Part shown: in pieces, positions 29,979 to 40,936 of the stretch
Position numbering within the stretch: the first letter of the stretch is position 1
Layout: every line of letters begins with the position of its first letter
Source of the DNA: Candidatus Microbacterium phytovorans
Lineage (GTDB): Bacteria > Actinomycetota > Actinomycetes > Actinomycetales > Microbacteriaceae
NCBI GenBank assembly: GCA_029202445.1
Contig: CP119321.1
Span: 2,968,577-3,032,576, forward strand
Direction of reading: 5' to 3'
Length of the DNA stretch: 64,000 nt
Program-made: the position numbers and the translations under genes
The notes under the pieces: model-generated
What the model saw: the letters and a program-made list of their open reading frames with translations, nothing else
The model's database searches: none
Told to the model about the DNA's origin: nothing

Positions 29979-30116
29979 TTGGTGTTCGGCTCAGCTGACC
30001 CGTCACCGCGAACGTGAGCCCTCCACTGGCGTGTTCCGCTCGTTCACTCGAGCATCGGAACCACCCCGGAGTGGGATTCACGAACTTCTCCGTTCGATCA
30101 AGAAAGCAGCACTACT
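29979..30116 (+). promoter_or_regulatory. Structured leader of rplM (candidate regulatory RNA)
   Basis: Begins TTGGTG at the predicted start point. GGTGTTC (29981-29987) can pair with GAACCACC (30058-30065) through a one-base bulge, and TGGCGTGT (30027-30034) lies inside. The arrangement parallels the infA leader although the intervening sequence differs in length. Confidence 0.4.
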
Positions 30117-30563
30117 GTGACGCGCACCTACACCCCCAAGGCTGGCGAGACCCAGCGCGAGTGGCTGGTCATCGACGCGAGCGATGTCGTCCTCGGACGC
30201 CTCGCCTCGCACGCGGCGGCCCTCCTCCGTGGCAAGCACAAGCCCACCTTCGCCAACCACATCGACACCGGTGACTTCGTCGTCATCGTCAACGCCGCCA
30301 AGGTGGCGCTGACGGGCCAGAAGCTCCAGAAGAAGATGGCCTACCGTCACTCGGGCTACCCGGGTGGTCTCACCGCGACCTCCTATGCCGAGCTCCTCGA
30401 GAAGAACCCGGTTCGCGCCGTCGAGAAGGCCGTCCGCGGCATGCTCCCCAAGAACAGCCTGGGACGCCAGCAGCTGTCGAAGCTGAAGGTCTACGCCGGT
30501 GCCGAGCACCCGCACGCGGCCCAGCAGCCCACCACGTACACCTTCGACCAGGTCGCCCAGTAA
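30117..30563 (+). CDS. rplM: 50S ribosomal protein L13
   Basis: 148 residues. L13 is an early assembly protein of the large subunit. The N-terminus [20 protein letters not shown] with [19 protein letters not shown], and [13 protein letters not shown] with [13 protein letters not shown], are the family landmarks. GTG start at 30117. It heads a two-gene operon with rpsI. Confidence 0.98.
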   Translation: MTRTYTPKAGETQREWLVIDASDVVLGRLASHAAALLRGKHKPTFANHIDTGDFVVIVNAAKVALTGQKLQKKMAYRHSGYPGGLTATSYAELLEKNPVRAVEKAVRGMLPKNSLGRQQLSKLKVYAGAEHPHAAQQPTTYTFDQVAQ

Positions 30564-30592
30564 GCGCCGCCGAAACAGACTGAGGACATCCC

Positions 30593-31081
30593 ATGGCGAA
30601 GATCGCTGACTCCCTCGAAGAGACCCCCGAGAACTACTCCACCGAGACCCCGGCCGCCGAGGCTGCCGCTGCCGCCCCGCGCCCCGTTCTTTCGGTGCCC
30701 GGCGCTGCCGTCGGTCGCCGCAAGCAGGCCATCGCGCGCGTGCGCCTCGTGCCCGGCTCCGGCTCGATCACGGTCAACGGCCGCACCCTCGAGGACTACT
30801 TCCCGAACAAGCTGCACCAGCAGCTCATCAACGACCCGTTCACGGTGCTCGACCTTGCCGGCGCCTACGACGTCATCGCCCGCATCTCCGGTGGTGGCCC
30901 CTCGGGCCAGGCCGGTGCGCTGCGCCTGGGCATCGCTCGTGCGCTGAACGAGATCGATGTCGAGAACAACCGCCCGACCCTGAAGAAGGCCGGCTTCCTC
31001 TCGCGCGACGCTCGCGTCAAGGAGCGCAAGAAGGCCGGTCTCAAGAAGGCCCGCAAGGCACCTCAGTACTCGAAGCGCTAA
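30593..31081 (+). CDS. rpsI: 30S ribosomal protein S9 with N-terminal extension
   Basis: 162 residues against ~130. The core starts near residue 40 ([25 protein letters not shown]) and ends in the [25 protein letters not shown] tail that touches P-site tRNA. The first ~38 residues are an acidic/Ala-rich extension. GAGGAC precedes the ATG. glmM starts seven bases after the stop. Confidence 0.97.
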   Translation: MAKIADSLEETPENYSTETPAAEAAAAAPRPVLSVPGAAVGRRKQAIARVRLVPGSGSITVNGRTLEDYFPNKLHQQLINDPFTVLDLAGAYDVIARISGGGPSGQAGALRLGIARALNEIDVENNRPTLKKAGFLSRDARVKERKKAGLKKARKAPQYSKR

Positions 31082-31088
31082 ACACTCG

Positions 31089-32432
31089 ATGGCGCTGTTC
31101 GGTACGGACGGTGTGCGGGGGTTGGCCAACGGCCCCCTCACCGCGGACCTCGCGCTCTCCCTGGCCCAGGCGACTGCTGTCGTCCTGGGCCAGGGGCGTA
31201 TCGCGGAGGCGCGAAAGGCCGCCGGAAAGCGACTGACGGCGGTCGTCGCGCGCGATCCGCGGCTGTCCGGTCAGTTTCTGAGTGCTGCCGTCGAGGCTGG
31301 ACTCGCATCCTCCGGGGTGGACGTGCTGGATGCCGGCACGCTTCCGACTCCGGCGGCGGCGTTCCTCATCAGCGACATCGACGCGGACTTCGGTGTCATG
31401 ATCTCGGCATCCCACAATCCCGCCGCCGACAACGGCATCAAGATCTTCGCGCGCGGGGGCGTCAAGCTCCCGGATGTCGTGGAGCAGCGCATCGAAGAAG
31501 CGATGTCCGGGGAGAAGCTGCGACCGACGGGCGGCGATGTCGGGCGCGTGATCCGTTTCGCGGATGCCGAGGACCGCTACGTGCTGCACCTCCTCGCGTC
31601 GCTGCCCCACCGCCTGGACGGCCTCCACGTCGTCGTCGACTGTGCGCACGGCGCAGCGTCGGGCGTGTCGCCGGAGACCTTCCGCAACGCGGGCGCCAAG
31701 GTCACCGTCATCGGGAACGACCCCGACGGACTCAACATCAACGAGGGCTACGGTTCCACGCACCTGGAGCGGCTGTCTGCCGAAGTGGTCCGCGTCGGAG
31801 CGGACGTCGGCATCGCTCACGACGGAGACGCCGACCGGTGTCTCGCGGTGGATGCCGAGGGTCGCGTCATCGACGGCGATCAGATCATGGCGATCCTCGC
31901 CGTCGCGATGCGCGACCGCGGGCGACTTCATCACGACACGCTCGTCGCGACGGTCATGAGCAATCTCGGTCTGCACCGCGCCATGGCCGCCAACGGCATC
32001 CGTGTCGAGACCACCGCGGTCGGCGACCGCTACGTCCTCGAGCGGATGACGGAAGGCGGCTTCTCGCTCGGCGGCGAACAGAGCGGCCACGTCATCCTCA
32101 GTGCGTACGCCACCACCGGCGACGGGCTGCTCACCGGCCTGCACCTGTGCGCCGAGATGGCTCGTCAACGGAAGTCGCTGGCCGAGCTCGCCGCCGTGAT
32201 GACGGTGTTCCCGCAGGTGCTCGTCAACGTTCGCGGGGTCGAGCGCACGCGCGCGGCTGACCCCGATGTGCAGGCGGCCGTCCGTGCAGCGGAAGCAGAA
32301 CTGGACGACACGGGTCGCGTTCTGCTGCGCCCGTCCGGCACGGAGCTTATGGTGAGGGTCATGGTGGAGGCTGCGGACGCAGCGACGGCTCAACGCGTCG
32401 CCGATGATCTCGCCGACGTGGTGCGCGGCTGA
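31089..32432 (+). CDS. glmM: Phosphoglucosamine mutase
   Basis: 447 residues. Interconverts glucosamine-6- and -1-phosphate for peptidoglycan precursors. [11 protein letters not shown] opens it; the phosphoserine loop is [14 protein letters not shown] (residue ~100), the metal loop DGDADRC, the sugar loop GGEQSGHVI and the phosphate loop [12 protein letters not shown]. It follows rpsI by seven bases, so it likely reads through from rplM-rpsI. Its partner GlmS is encoded 4 kb downstream. Confidence 0.96.
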   Translation: MALFGTDGVRGLANGPLTADLALSLAQATAVVLGQGRIAEARKAAGKRLTAVVARDPRLSGQFLSAAVEAGLASSGVDVLDAGTLPTPAAAFLISDIDADFGVMISASHNPAADNGIKIFARGGVKLPDVVEQRIEEAMSGEKLRPTGGDVGRVIRFADAEDRYVLHLLASLPHRLDGLHVVVDCAHGAASGVSPETFRNAGAKVTVIGNDPDGLNINEGYGSTHLERLSAEVVRVGADVGIAHDGDADRCLAVDAEGRVIDGDQIMAILAVAMRDRGRLHHDTLVATVMSNLGLHRAMAANGIRVETTAVGDRYVLERMTEGGFSLGGEQSGHVILSAYATTGDGLLTGLHLCAEMARQRKSLAELAAVMTVFPQVLVNVRGVERTRAADPDVQAAVRAAEAELDDTGRVLLRPSGTELMVRVMVEAADAATAQRVADDLADVVRG

Positions 32433-32439
32433 CAGCGAG

Positions 32440-34224
32440 ATGACGACCCCGCGATCGAGCGACCGCTTACGACTGGCGGAGGTCGTCGATCATTGGTGGG
32501 GCGCCGTCTCGGGCGGTCGCTTCTTCACCCGCTGGACCCTCCTGGCATCCGCTGTCGTCGCGATCCTCATCCTCAGTCCGTTCAGCGGACTCGACGGTAT
32601 CGCGGAGCACCTCGCGGCGATGATCGCCTCGGCCGTCACCTGGCTGGTGCTGGTCGTCCTGGTCCTCCCGGTGGCCGTCGCGGAGCGTCGCCTCGCCCGT
32701 CCTGCCGCGCGCGGGGCACTCGTGATCGGAGCGCTCCTCGCCGTCTCCGTCGCCCGACCCTTCCTGAACGACGCGGCAGCCGCGATCCTGTTCGACCATC
32801 CGTGGACGGCCGATTGGCTGCAGCGCGTCGCGACGAACGCCCTCAGCTGGTTCACGGTGCTGCCGTTGGTGGCCGCCGCGGCTTCGCGCTACGCGGACGC
32901 GCGCGAGACGGCTCAGCGGCTGGAGTCCGCGCTCGCGGTGTTCGCCGATCTGCGCGGGCTCGTGCTGCGCTACGGCCAGCAGAACGCCGCACTCCTCACG
33001 GATGCCGTCGCCGATGTGCGGCGTCGTCGCGACGCGCTGCTGGCAGGCGTGATCGACTTCGACGCCGTGCGAGCATTCGCAGACGATGTGCGCGCGGCCA
33101 GCCACCGCCTCGACGCGCGGCTGAGTGCCCGGCTCGACGCTGTCGTGCTCGACCACGACGTCCCGGACGAGGCGGCACGGACGCCGCGCGTCCCGTTCCT
33201 GGCGCGCCTGGCGAGGCCGCATCCGCTGCTCGTCGTCGGCCTCTACTTCGCCGCCAGCACGCCGTACACTCTCGCCCTGGGCGGAGTGCTGCTGGTGATC
33301 GCCGCGCTCGTGCTGCTCGTCGTATTCGCCCTCACCGCCGATGCGGTCATCCGCTTCACCGCGCGAGGTCAGGGTCCGATCGCGCGCGGCGTCATCGTCC
33401 TGCTGTGCTGGCTGGCCGTTGCTCTCGGCACGGTCCTCGTGGGCGTGCTCCTGACAGACGCCGACGAACTGGTGCTCGCCATCCCGCTCGTGACGATTCC
33501 CGCCCTCGCGGTGGTCGTCGCGCTGACGGCGGATGCCGTGGAGCGCACCGGCACGCAGAGCCGCACGCTCACCGACCTGCTCGCTCACACGGCGGCCCTC
33601 GCGACGGCGCAGACCGCACAGGCGCGGGAGCCGCTGTGGCGGGCCGTCGACCTCCTCCACGATCGCGTGCAGAGCCGGTGCGTCATCTTCGCGGCCCGCG
33701 TCGATGAGCGGGAGCCCACCCCGGAGGAGATCCGCCGTTTCCGCGCGTCGACGGAGGCCGCGTTCGCGGAGATCCTGGTCGGAGCTCCCGACCGCGCCGA
33801 CACCGCCGATCTCGACGGTCTCCTCGCGACGTGGTCCGGCGTGCTCGACGTGCAGGCCGACATCGACACCTCGGCGATGGTGGCGTTGCAGACGCCGGTC
33901 GTCGCCACGGCGGTCGTCGCCGCGGTGAGCGAGGGCTTCGTCAACGCCGTCAAGCACTCCGAAGCGCGGGCGGCGCGTCTGTCGGTGACGACGAGCGCCG
34001 ACGAGTCGGAGTTGACCGTCGCCATCGCATCGCGCGGCGTCCTTCGCGGGTCGGGTGCCACCGGTCTCGGACTGGCGTCTTTCGGCGACAAGGCGACGCT
34101 GCGGCAGGAGGGCGACCACGTCGTGCTGCAGGTGGTCGTTCCGCTGGCGCGCGCAGGCGTCGGCAGGAAGGGCGGACCGCACCGACGCTGGCGTGCGCCG
34201 ACCACGACGGTCTCGCTGCCCTGA
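32440..34224 (+). CDS. Orphan histidine-kinase-like membrane protein with degenerate GHKL ATPase
   Basis: 594 residues. Roughly residues 25-160 and 265-375 are membrane segments; a soluble helical part lies between. The C-terminus (from ~490) resembles a HATPase_c domain: EGFVNAVKHSEA as N box and ATGLGLASFGD as the G2 loop, with a poor G1 region. A possible phosphoacceptor His is in DLLHDRVQ near residue 404, in a helix preceding the ATPase as in NarL-type kinases. No response regulator is adjacent. The ATG at 32440 lies just after glmM; an ATG inside glmM (32404) is less likely. Confidence 0.75.
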   Translation: MTTPRSSDRLRLAEVVDHWWGAVSGGRFFTRWTLLASAVVAILILSPFSGLDGIAEHLAAMIASAVTWLVLVVLVLPVAVAERRLARPAARGALVIGALLAVSVARPFLNDAAAAILFDHPWTADWLQRVATNALSWFTVLPLVAAAASRYADARETAQRLESALAVFADLRGLVLRYGQQNAALLTDAVADVRRRRDALLAGVIDFDAVRAFADDVRAASHRLDARLSARLDAVVLDHDVPDEAARTPRVPFLARLARPHPLLVVGLYFAASTPYTLALGGVLLVIAALVLLVVFALTADAVIRFTARGQGPIARGVIVLLCWLAVALGTVLVGVLLTDADELVLAIPLVTIPALAVVVALTADAVERTGTQSRTLTDLLAHTAALATAQTAQAREPLWRAVDLLHDRVQSRCVIFAARVDEREPTPEEIRRFRASTEAAFAEILVGAPDRADTADLDGLLATWSGVLDVQADIDTSAMVALQTPVVATAVVAAVSEGFVNAVKHSEARAARLSVTTSADESELTVAIASRGVLRGSGATGLGLASFGDKATLRQEGDHVVLQVVVPLARAGVGRKGGPHRRWRAPTTTVSLP

Positions 34225-34229
34225 CTCGG

Positions 34230-34248
34230 GCGGCAGTGCGCCTGCCGC
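34230..34248. terminator. Small hairpin between convergent genes
   Basis: GCGGCAG (34230-34236) pairs with CTGCCGC (34242-34248). It lies between the kinase-like gene and the opposing Ppx/GppA gene and may serve either strand. Short stem, no T-run. Confidence 0.4.
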
Positions 34249-34281
34249 GCCGTGTCGCGCGTTCCGGGATGCCGGGCGAGC

Positions 34282-35226
34282 TCAGACGCCCGGCGCACTC
34301 CACGAGAGCGACTCGATGTACCGCAGGAGCACTCCTTCGCGCAGCGCCCACGGTGAGACCTCGAGCTCATCGACGTCGAGCACGGTCATCGCCGTGTGCA
34401 GGACGACCGCTCCGGCGACGATCTGGAACGTCCGGTCGGCGGTGATGCCGGGCAGCTCCTGACGGGCGGATGCCGGGAGCCGCGCGAGCCGCGGGATCCA
34501 CGAGCCGAGTGCGCCGCGGGGGAGCAGCATGCGATCGGCGCCGTTCCACCCCGGCACCGGATAGCCGGCGAGCTTCGCGAGAGACCGGATCGCCTTCGAC
34601 GACCCGACCACGTGATGGGGTGCCGGCTGGTCGACCATGAGCTCGGCGACCGGTGCGAGGGTGGCCCGCGCATGGTCACGGAGCACCTCGACGGCATCCT
34701 CTCCGGGCGGGTCTTCGGCGAGGAACTCGACCGTCATGCGACCGGCACCCAGCGGGACCGACGCGGCGACGTCGGGGAGCTCGTCGGCGCCGGCCGCCAC
34801 TTCCAGCGAACCCCCGCCGATGTCGAAGAGGAGGATCTGGCCGGCCGACCAGCCGAACCAGCGACGGACGGCCAGGAACGTGAAGCGCGCCTCGGACTCG
34901 CCGCCCAGCACCTGGAGATCCTGCCCGAGCGCCGACTCGATGCGGGCGATGACGTCGTCTCCGTTGGTCGCCTCGCGGACGGCACTGGTGGCTGTCGCGA
35001 GGAGTTCGGCGACGTTCTCGCTCTCGGCGACCTCTCGCGCCCGCGCGACCGCATCGACGAGCGCGACGACACCTGCTTCGGAGATCGCGCCGTCGGGTTC
35101 CAGGTACCGCATCAGTCGGAGGACGGTCCGCGTGCTCGTCGTCGCAAGCGGACGCCCGCCGGGGTGTACGTCGGCGATGAGCAGATGGACGGTGTTCGAG
35201 CCGATGTCGAGGACTCCCAGGCGCAT
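34282..35226 (-). CDS. Ppx/GppA-family exopolyphosphatase
   Basis: 314 residues, the short single-module actinobacterial form. It belongs to the ASKHA superfamily: phosphate 1 motif MRLGVLDIGSNTVHLLIADV at the N-terminus and the second nucleotide/phosphate motif FDIGGGSLEV near residue 138; GSSKAIRSLAKLAG is also typical. Such enzymes hydrolyse polyphosphate or pppGpp; in mycobacteria the short homologue prefers short polyphosphate. Transcribed divergently from coaA across 49 bp, with a leaderless -10 box. Confidence 0.9.
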   Translation of the reverse strand: MRLGVLDIGSNTVHLLIADVHPGGRPLATTSTRTVLRLMRYLEPDGAISEAGVVALVDAVARAREVAESENVAELLATATSAVREATNGDDVIARIESALGQDLQVLGGESEARFTFLAVRRWFGWSAGQILLFDIGGGSLEVAAGADELPDVAASVPLGAGRMTVEFLAEDPPGEDAVEVLRDHARATLAPVAELMVDQPAPHHVVGSSKAIRSLAKLAGYPVPGWNGADRMLLPRGALGSWIPRLARLPASARQELPGITADRTFQIVAGAVVLHTAMTVLDVDELEVSPWALREGVLLRYIESLSWSAPGV

Positions 35227-35232
35227 CCCGTC

Positions 35233-35238
35233 AGGCTA
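35233..35238 (-). promoter_or_regulatory. -10 box for the Ppx/GppA gene (leaderless)
   Basis: On the minus strand TAGCCT is followed by six bases and then the ATG (35226). It faces the coaA -10 only 24 bp away. Confidence 0.6.
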
Positions 35239-35261
35239 GCGGGATGCGGGAGAGCAGAGGA

Positions 35262-35267
35262 TAGAGT
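35262..35267 (+). promoter_or_regulatory. -10 box for coaA
   Basis: TAGAGT, eight bases before the ATG at 35276, so the transcript has at most one or two untranslated bases. Its -35 region would overlap the -10 of the divergent gene. Confidence 0.55.
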
Positions 35268-35275
35268 GGCCGTCG

Positions 35276-36220
35276 ATGGCCACCGAAGACACCGCCATGA
35301 GCGACTCGCTCTACCGCGAGATCGACCGCGCCGACTGGGCACGGCTGGCCCCGGGCGTTCCCAACCCGCTCACCGAGACCGAGATCGTGCAGCTGCGCGG
35401 CATCGGCGACCGGCTCGACCTGGCCGAGGTGCGAGAGGTCTACCTTCCGCTGAGTCGGCTGCTGAGCGCCTACGCGGAGAACACGAAGCGCCTCGGGGCG
35501 GAGACGGCGGCGTTCCTCGGCGAACCCGACTCCACGACCCCGTTCGTCGTGGCGGTGGCCGGCTCGGTGGCGGTCGGGAAGTCCACCATCGCGCGCCTCC
35601 TGCGTGAGCTCATGAGCCGGTGGCCCGGCACACCGCGGGTGGAGTTGGTGACGACCGACGGGTTCCTCTACCCGAACGCCGAACTCGAACGTCGCGGCCT
35701 CATGGAGCGCAAGGGGTTCCCGGAGTCGTACGACCGCCGCGCGATGGTGAGCTTCCTCTCGGCGGTGAAGTCGGGGGCAGCCGAGGTGCGGGCGCCGTTC
35801 TACTCGCACATGCGGTACGACATCATCCCCGATGCCTACGTCACGGTGCGGCGCCCCGACGTCGTCATCGTCGAAGGCCTGAACGTTCTGGCCCCGCCGC
35901 CGTCCCCGCACGATGTCGCCGTCAGCGACCTGTTCGACTTCTCGATCTACGTGGATGCCGATGTGGAACACATCGAGTCCTGGTTCGTGAACCGGTTCCT
36001 CGCTCTGCGCGAGAGCGCCTTCAGCAACCCGAAGTCGTTCTTCCGGGTGTTCGCCGACATCTCCGACGACGAGGCGGTCAGTCAAGCTCTCGGGTTCTGG
36101 CGCGACATCAATCTGCCCAACCTCCGCGAGAACGTGGAGCCCACGCGGCACCGCGCCCAACTCGTTCTGAATAAGGCGGCCGACCACACCGTCTCTTCGG
36201 TCCGGCTCCGCAAGCTCTGA
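35276..36220 (+). CDS. coaA: Type I pantothenate kinase
   Basis: 314 residues. First committed step of coenzyme A synthesis: phosphorylation of pantothenate. The P-loop is GSVAVGKST near residue 97, followed by LVTTDGFLYPN and the RKGFPESYD segment, and YVDADVEHIESWFVNRFL; feedback inhibition by CoA is known for this type. A later ATG eight codons in is an alternative start. Confidence 0.95.
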   Translation: MATEDTAMSDSLYREIDRADWARLAPGVPNPLTETEIVQLRGIGDRLDLAEVREVYLPLSRLLSAYAENTKRLGAETAAFLGEPDSTTPFVVAVAGSVAVGKSTIARLLRELMSRWPGTPRVELVTTDGFLYPNAELERRGLMERKGFPESYDRRAMVSFLSAVKSGAAEVRAPFYSHMRYDIIPDAYVTVRRPDVVIVEGLNVLAPPPSPHDVAVSDLFDFSIYVDADVEHIESWFVNRFLALRESAFSNPKSFFRVFADISDDEAVSQALGFWRDINLPNLRENVEPTRHRAQLVLNKAADHTVSSVRLRKL

Positions 36221-36293
36221 CCGCGCCGCCGGAGGCCACGGCATCCCCAGGTCATTCCCGGCCCCGGTGCGCGGCTCCCGGCCACGGCCCGCC

Positions 36294-36299
36294 TACGAT
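36294..36299 (+). promoter_or_regulatory. -10 box for glmS (leaderless)
   Basis: TACGAT followed by seven bases and ATG at 36307. No ribosome binding site fits in the gap. Confidence 0.5.
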
Positions 36300-36306
36300 T
36301 GAACGC

Positions 36307-38157
<1,851 letters not shown>

Positions 38158-38219
38158 GCGCAGCCTGGCGGCGGGTGACGGCATCCGCCTTCGCCCGGCG
38201 ACGGTCGCCCGCCCGACGG

Positions 38220-38225
38220 TAGGCT
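38220..38225 (+). promoter_or_regulatory. -10 box for acpS (leaderless)
   Basis: TAGGCT, six bases, then ATG at 38232. Confidence 0.6.
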
Positions 38226-38231
38226 GGCGGG

Positions 38232-38597
38232 ATGATCGTCGGCATCGGCGTCGACCTCGTCGACATCCCCCGTTTCGAGCGCTCGCTCGAGCGGACGCCG
38301 CGTCTCATGGATCGCCTGTTCGCACCGGCGGAGCGTGCTCTGCGTCCCCCGTCCCTCGCGGCGAGATACGCCGCGAAGGAGGCGCTGATCAAGGCGCTCG
38401 GCGGGTCGGACGGCGTGCACTGGACCGACATCGAGGTGGCCTCCGAGCCGTCGGGTCGCCCGGTCTTCGCGCTCACCGGCGAGACGGCGGCCACCGTTGC
38501 CGCTCGCGGCATCCGCACCGTGCACCTGTCCCTCACCCACGACGCGGGCGTCGCGATCGCCTATGTCGTGGCCGAGAGCGACGGGAGTCCCGCATGA
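38232..38597 (+). CDS. acpS: Holo-[acyl-carrier-protein] synthase
   Basis: 121 residues. Transfers the phosphopantetheine arm of CoA to acyl carrier protein. MIVGIGVDLVDIPRFE with the metal Asp and AARYAAKEALIKALG with the metal Glu are the two family motifs; HLSLTHDAGVAIAYVV ends it. The stop overlaps the alr start (ATGA). CoA comes from the pathway that CoaA starts, 2 kb upstream. Confidence 0.96.
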   Translation: MIVGIGVDLVDIPRFERSLERTPRLMDRLFAPAERALRPPSLAARYAAKEALIKALGGSDGVHWTDIEVASEPSGRPVFALTGETAATVAARGIRTVHLSLTHDAGVAIAYVVAESDGSPA

Positions 38598-39721
38598 CCG
38601 CTCTGCACCCGGGCGAGATGCGGGAGGCTGCGATCGACGTCGGAGCCATCTCCGCGAATGTGCGGCACCTGCGCCGTCTCACCGGAGTCGAGGTGCTCGC
38701 GGTCGTGAAGGCCGACGGGTACGGCCACGGTGCGGTGCGATCCGCGCTCGCCGCCCTCGACGGCGGGGCGACGCGTCTCGGCGTCGCCGACGTGACGGAG
38801 GCGCTGGCGCTGCGCCGGGCGGGCATCGATGCCCCTCTCGTGGCATGGCTCCACGCCCCCGGTGAGACGTTCACCGAGGCCGCGGCTCGCGGGATCGAGA
38901 TCGGGGTCTCGTCGGCGGACCAGCTTCTGGCCGCGGCATCCGCCGCCGCCGTCGCCGACCGACCGACCGCCATCCACGTGAAGGTGGAGACGGGCCTCGG
39001 CCGCAACGGTGTACCACCCGCCCAATGGGGACACGTGTTCGCCGAGGCTGCCCGCTGGGAGCGCCTCGGCCGGGTGCGGGTCGTCGGCATCTTCAGCCAC
39101 CTGTCGAATACGAGCGAGGCCGATGACCGTGCCGCCGTGCGACGCTTCGACGAGGCGCTGCTGGCGGCCGCAGCGCAGGGCCTCGCTCCACGGCTGCGCC
39201 ATCTCGCCGCATCGCACGCGGCCATCGCCCTGCCGGAGGCGAGATTCGACGCCGTGCGCATCGGCATCGCGATGTACGGCCTGTCGCCGTTCGCCGACCG
39301 TACCTCCGCCGAACTCGGGCTCCGTCCGGCGATGTCGCTGCGCGCCGCCGTGGCCGCGGTGCGCCGCGTGCCGGCGGGCCAGGGCGTCTCGTACGGATAC
39401 CTCCATCGCACCGACTCCGACACGACCCTCGCGCTCGTCCCGCTCGGGTACGCCGACGGCATCCCGCGGAACGCGTCCGCAGGCGGGGCGGTGCGCATCG
39501 GTGGGCGGGTGTTCCCCGTGGCGGGGCGCATCGCGATGGACCAGTTCGTCGTCGACGTCGGCGACCACCCCGTCGCGGTGGGCGACGAGGCGCTGCTGTT
39601 CGGCGACCCGACCTTGGGCGAGCCTGCGGTGGAGACATGGGCGGATGCCGCAGGCACCATCAACTACGAGATCGTCACCCGCATCGGACCGCGGGTGCCG
39701 CGCCGTCAGGTGACGCGATGA
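38594..39721 (+). CDS. alr: Alanine racemase
   Basis: 375 residues. PLP enzyme that supplies D-alanine for peptidoglycan. The PLP lysine is in VVKADGYGHGA near residue 39; the second catalytic residue, a Tyr, is in GVSYGYLH. IFSHLSNTSEADD and RIGIAMYGLSP are also conserved, and RIAMDQFVVDV near the C-terminal beta domain. It overlaps acpS before and tsaE after by four bases each. Confidence 0.96.
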   Translation: MTALHPGEMREAAIDVGAISANVRHLRRLTGVEVLAVVKADGYGHGAVRSALAALDGGATRLGVADVTEALALRRAGIDAPLVAWLHAPGETFTEAAARGIEIGVSSADQLLAAASAAAVADRPTAIHVKVETGLGRNGVPPAQWGHVFAEAARWERLGRVRVVGIFSHLSNTSEADDRAAVRRFDEALLAAAAQGLAPRLRHLAASHAAIALPEARFDAVRIGIAMYGLSPFADRTSAELGLRPAMSLRAAVAAVRRVPAGQGVSYGYLHRTDSDTTLALVPLGYADGIPRNASAGGAVRIGGRVFPVAGRIAMDQFVVDVGDHPVAVGDEALLFGDPTLGEPAVETWADAAGTINYEIVTRIGPRVPRRQVTR

Positions 39722-40227
39722 CCGCAGACGGCCTGGCACAGTTCGCCGGACGGCGCGAGATCGCGTCCGCCTCGGCCATGGAGCAGTTCGGGCGCGAACT
39801 CGGCGCCGTGCTCCGTGCCGGCGACGTCGTCGTGCTCACCGGGGCGCTCGGCGCGGGCAAGACGACCCTCACGCGGGGGATCGCGGCCGGCCTCGGGGTG
39901 CGCGGACCCGTCCAGAGTCCGACCTTCGTCCTCGCCCGCACGCACCCCTCCCTCGTCGGGGGCCCTCCGCTCGTCCACGTCGACGCGTACCGGCTGGGGT
40001 CGGCGGCTGAGCTGGACGATCTCGGCCTGGATCTGGAACGTTCGGTCACGATCGTCGAGTGGGGTCGCGGGATGGTCGAGGCCCTCGTCGACGAGTGGTG
40101 GGAGATCGAGCTGGATCGCGAGTGGGGCGGCGCCGGGATCGACACGGCGTGCGGCGTCGGCGGGCCCGGTGCGCGCGAGATGGACGATACGGCGCCGCGG
40201 CTGGTGACCGTCGTCCGTCGTCCCTGA
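39718..40227 (+). CDS. tsaE: tRNA t6A biosynthesis ATPase TsaE
   Basis: 169 residues. ATPase that works with TsaB and TsaD to make threonylcarbamoyl-A37. Walker A is GALGAGKTTLTRGIAAGLG (residue ~43), followed by VQSPTFVLARTH; HVDAYRLGS and VTIVEWGRGM are the later motifs. The start overlaps the alr stop. It is separated from tsaB by 40 bp that carry a leaderless promoter. Confidence 0.94.
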   Translation: MTADGLAQFAGRREIASASAMEQFGRELGAVLRAGDVVVLTGALGAGKTTLTRGIAAGLGVRGPVQSPTFVLARTHPSLVGGPPLVHVDAYRLGSAAELDDLGLDLERSVTIVEWGRGMVEALVDEWWEIELDREWGGAGIDTACGVGGPGAREMDDTAPRLVTVVRRP

Positions 40228-40255
40228 CCGCGCTCGCATCTCGAGGAGCCGCGGC

Positions 40256-40261
40256 TACGCT
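40256..40261 (+). promoter_or_regulatory. -10 box for tsaB (leaderless)
   Basis: TACGCT, six bases (GGAGGG), then ATG at 40268. The GGAGGG would be upstream of the predicted start point or at its edge, so it may serve as ribosome binding site only on read-through transcripts from alr-tsaE. Confidence 0.5.
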
Positions 40262-40267
40262 GGAGGG

Positions 40268-40936
40268 ATGATCCTGGGCGTGGACACTTCCCTCGGCACG
40301 GCTGTCGCCGTGGTCGAATCGGACGGTGTCGTCCGCGCCGAGGCGACGAGCGCCGACGCCCTCGCGCACGCGGAAGTGATCGGGCTGCTCCTGGAGGGCG
40401 TGCTCGCGGATGCGGCGCACGGTCCGATCGGGGCGACGACCGTCTCCGAGGCCGTCGAGATCACGCACGTCGCAGCGGGTATGGGTCCGGGGCCCTTCAC
40501 GGGCCTCCGAGTCGGCATCGCGGCCGCTCGGGCGTTCGCGCTCGGCCGTGGACTGCCCGTCATCCCCGTGCCCAGCCACGACGCCGCCGCGCTCGCCGTG
40601 CTGCTGGCCGATCCGCACAGCGTGCCGGGCCCCTTCGCCGTCGTCACCGACGCTCGCCGTCGCGAGTACGCGTACACCGTCTACGACGGCGTCGACGACG
40701 ACGGGCTGCCCGTGCGGCGTGCGCCCGCCACCCTCGCCCCGCGCGACGCGATCGACGACGTCCTGGCGGGCCTCGATGTCCAACGCCGCGACGTGTCGTC
40801 GATCTCCGCCGCGATGCTCGCGCTCGCCGCGGCGCGCGCGGTCGCCTCGGGGCGCACCCTCGCCGACGGTGAGCCCCTCTACCTCCGGGCGCCCGACGTC
40901 ACTCTGCCCGCCGGTCCCAAGAAGGTGGGCACATGA
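40268..40936 (+). CDS. tsaB: tRNA t6A biosynthesis protein TsaB
   Basis: 222 residues. Inactive ASKHA paralogue that scaffolds TsaD. MILGVDTSLGTAVAVVE opens it and GMGPGPFTGLRVGIAAARAFALG is the family hallmark. Its stop overlaps the rimI start by four bases. Confidence 0.94.
   Translation: MILGVDTSLGTAVAVVESDGVVRAEATSADALAHAEVIGLLLEGVLADAAHGPIGATTVSEAVEITHVAAGMGPGPFTGLRVGIAAARAFALGRGLPVIPVPSHDAAALAVLLADPHSVPGPFAVVTDARRREYAYTVYDGVDDDGLPVRRAPATLAPRDAIDDVLAGLDVQRRDVSSISAAMLALAAARAVASGRTLADGEPLYLRAPDVTLPAGPKKVGT

Larger units (their letters stand above)
29797..30116. other. Divergent regulatory region between the CAP gene and rplM
   Basis: 320 bp with no convincing gene. It holds the ribosome binding site of the CAP gene on the minus strand and, on the plus strand, the rplM promoter (29943-29972) and its leader. 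The segment 29830-29940 is less GC-rich than its surroundings, with nothing recognisable. Confidence 0.5.
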
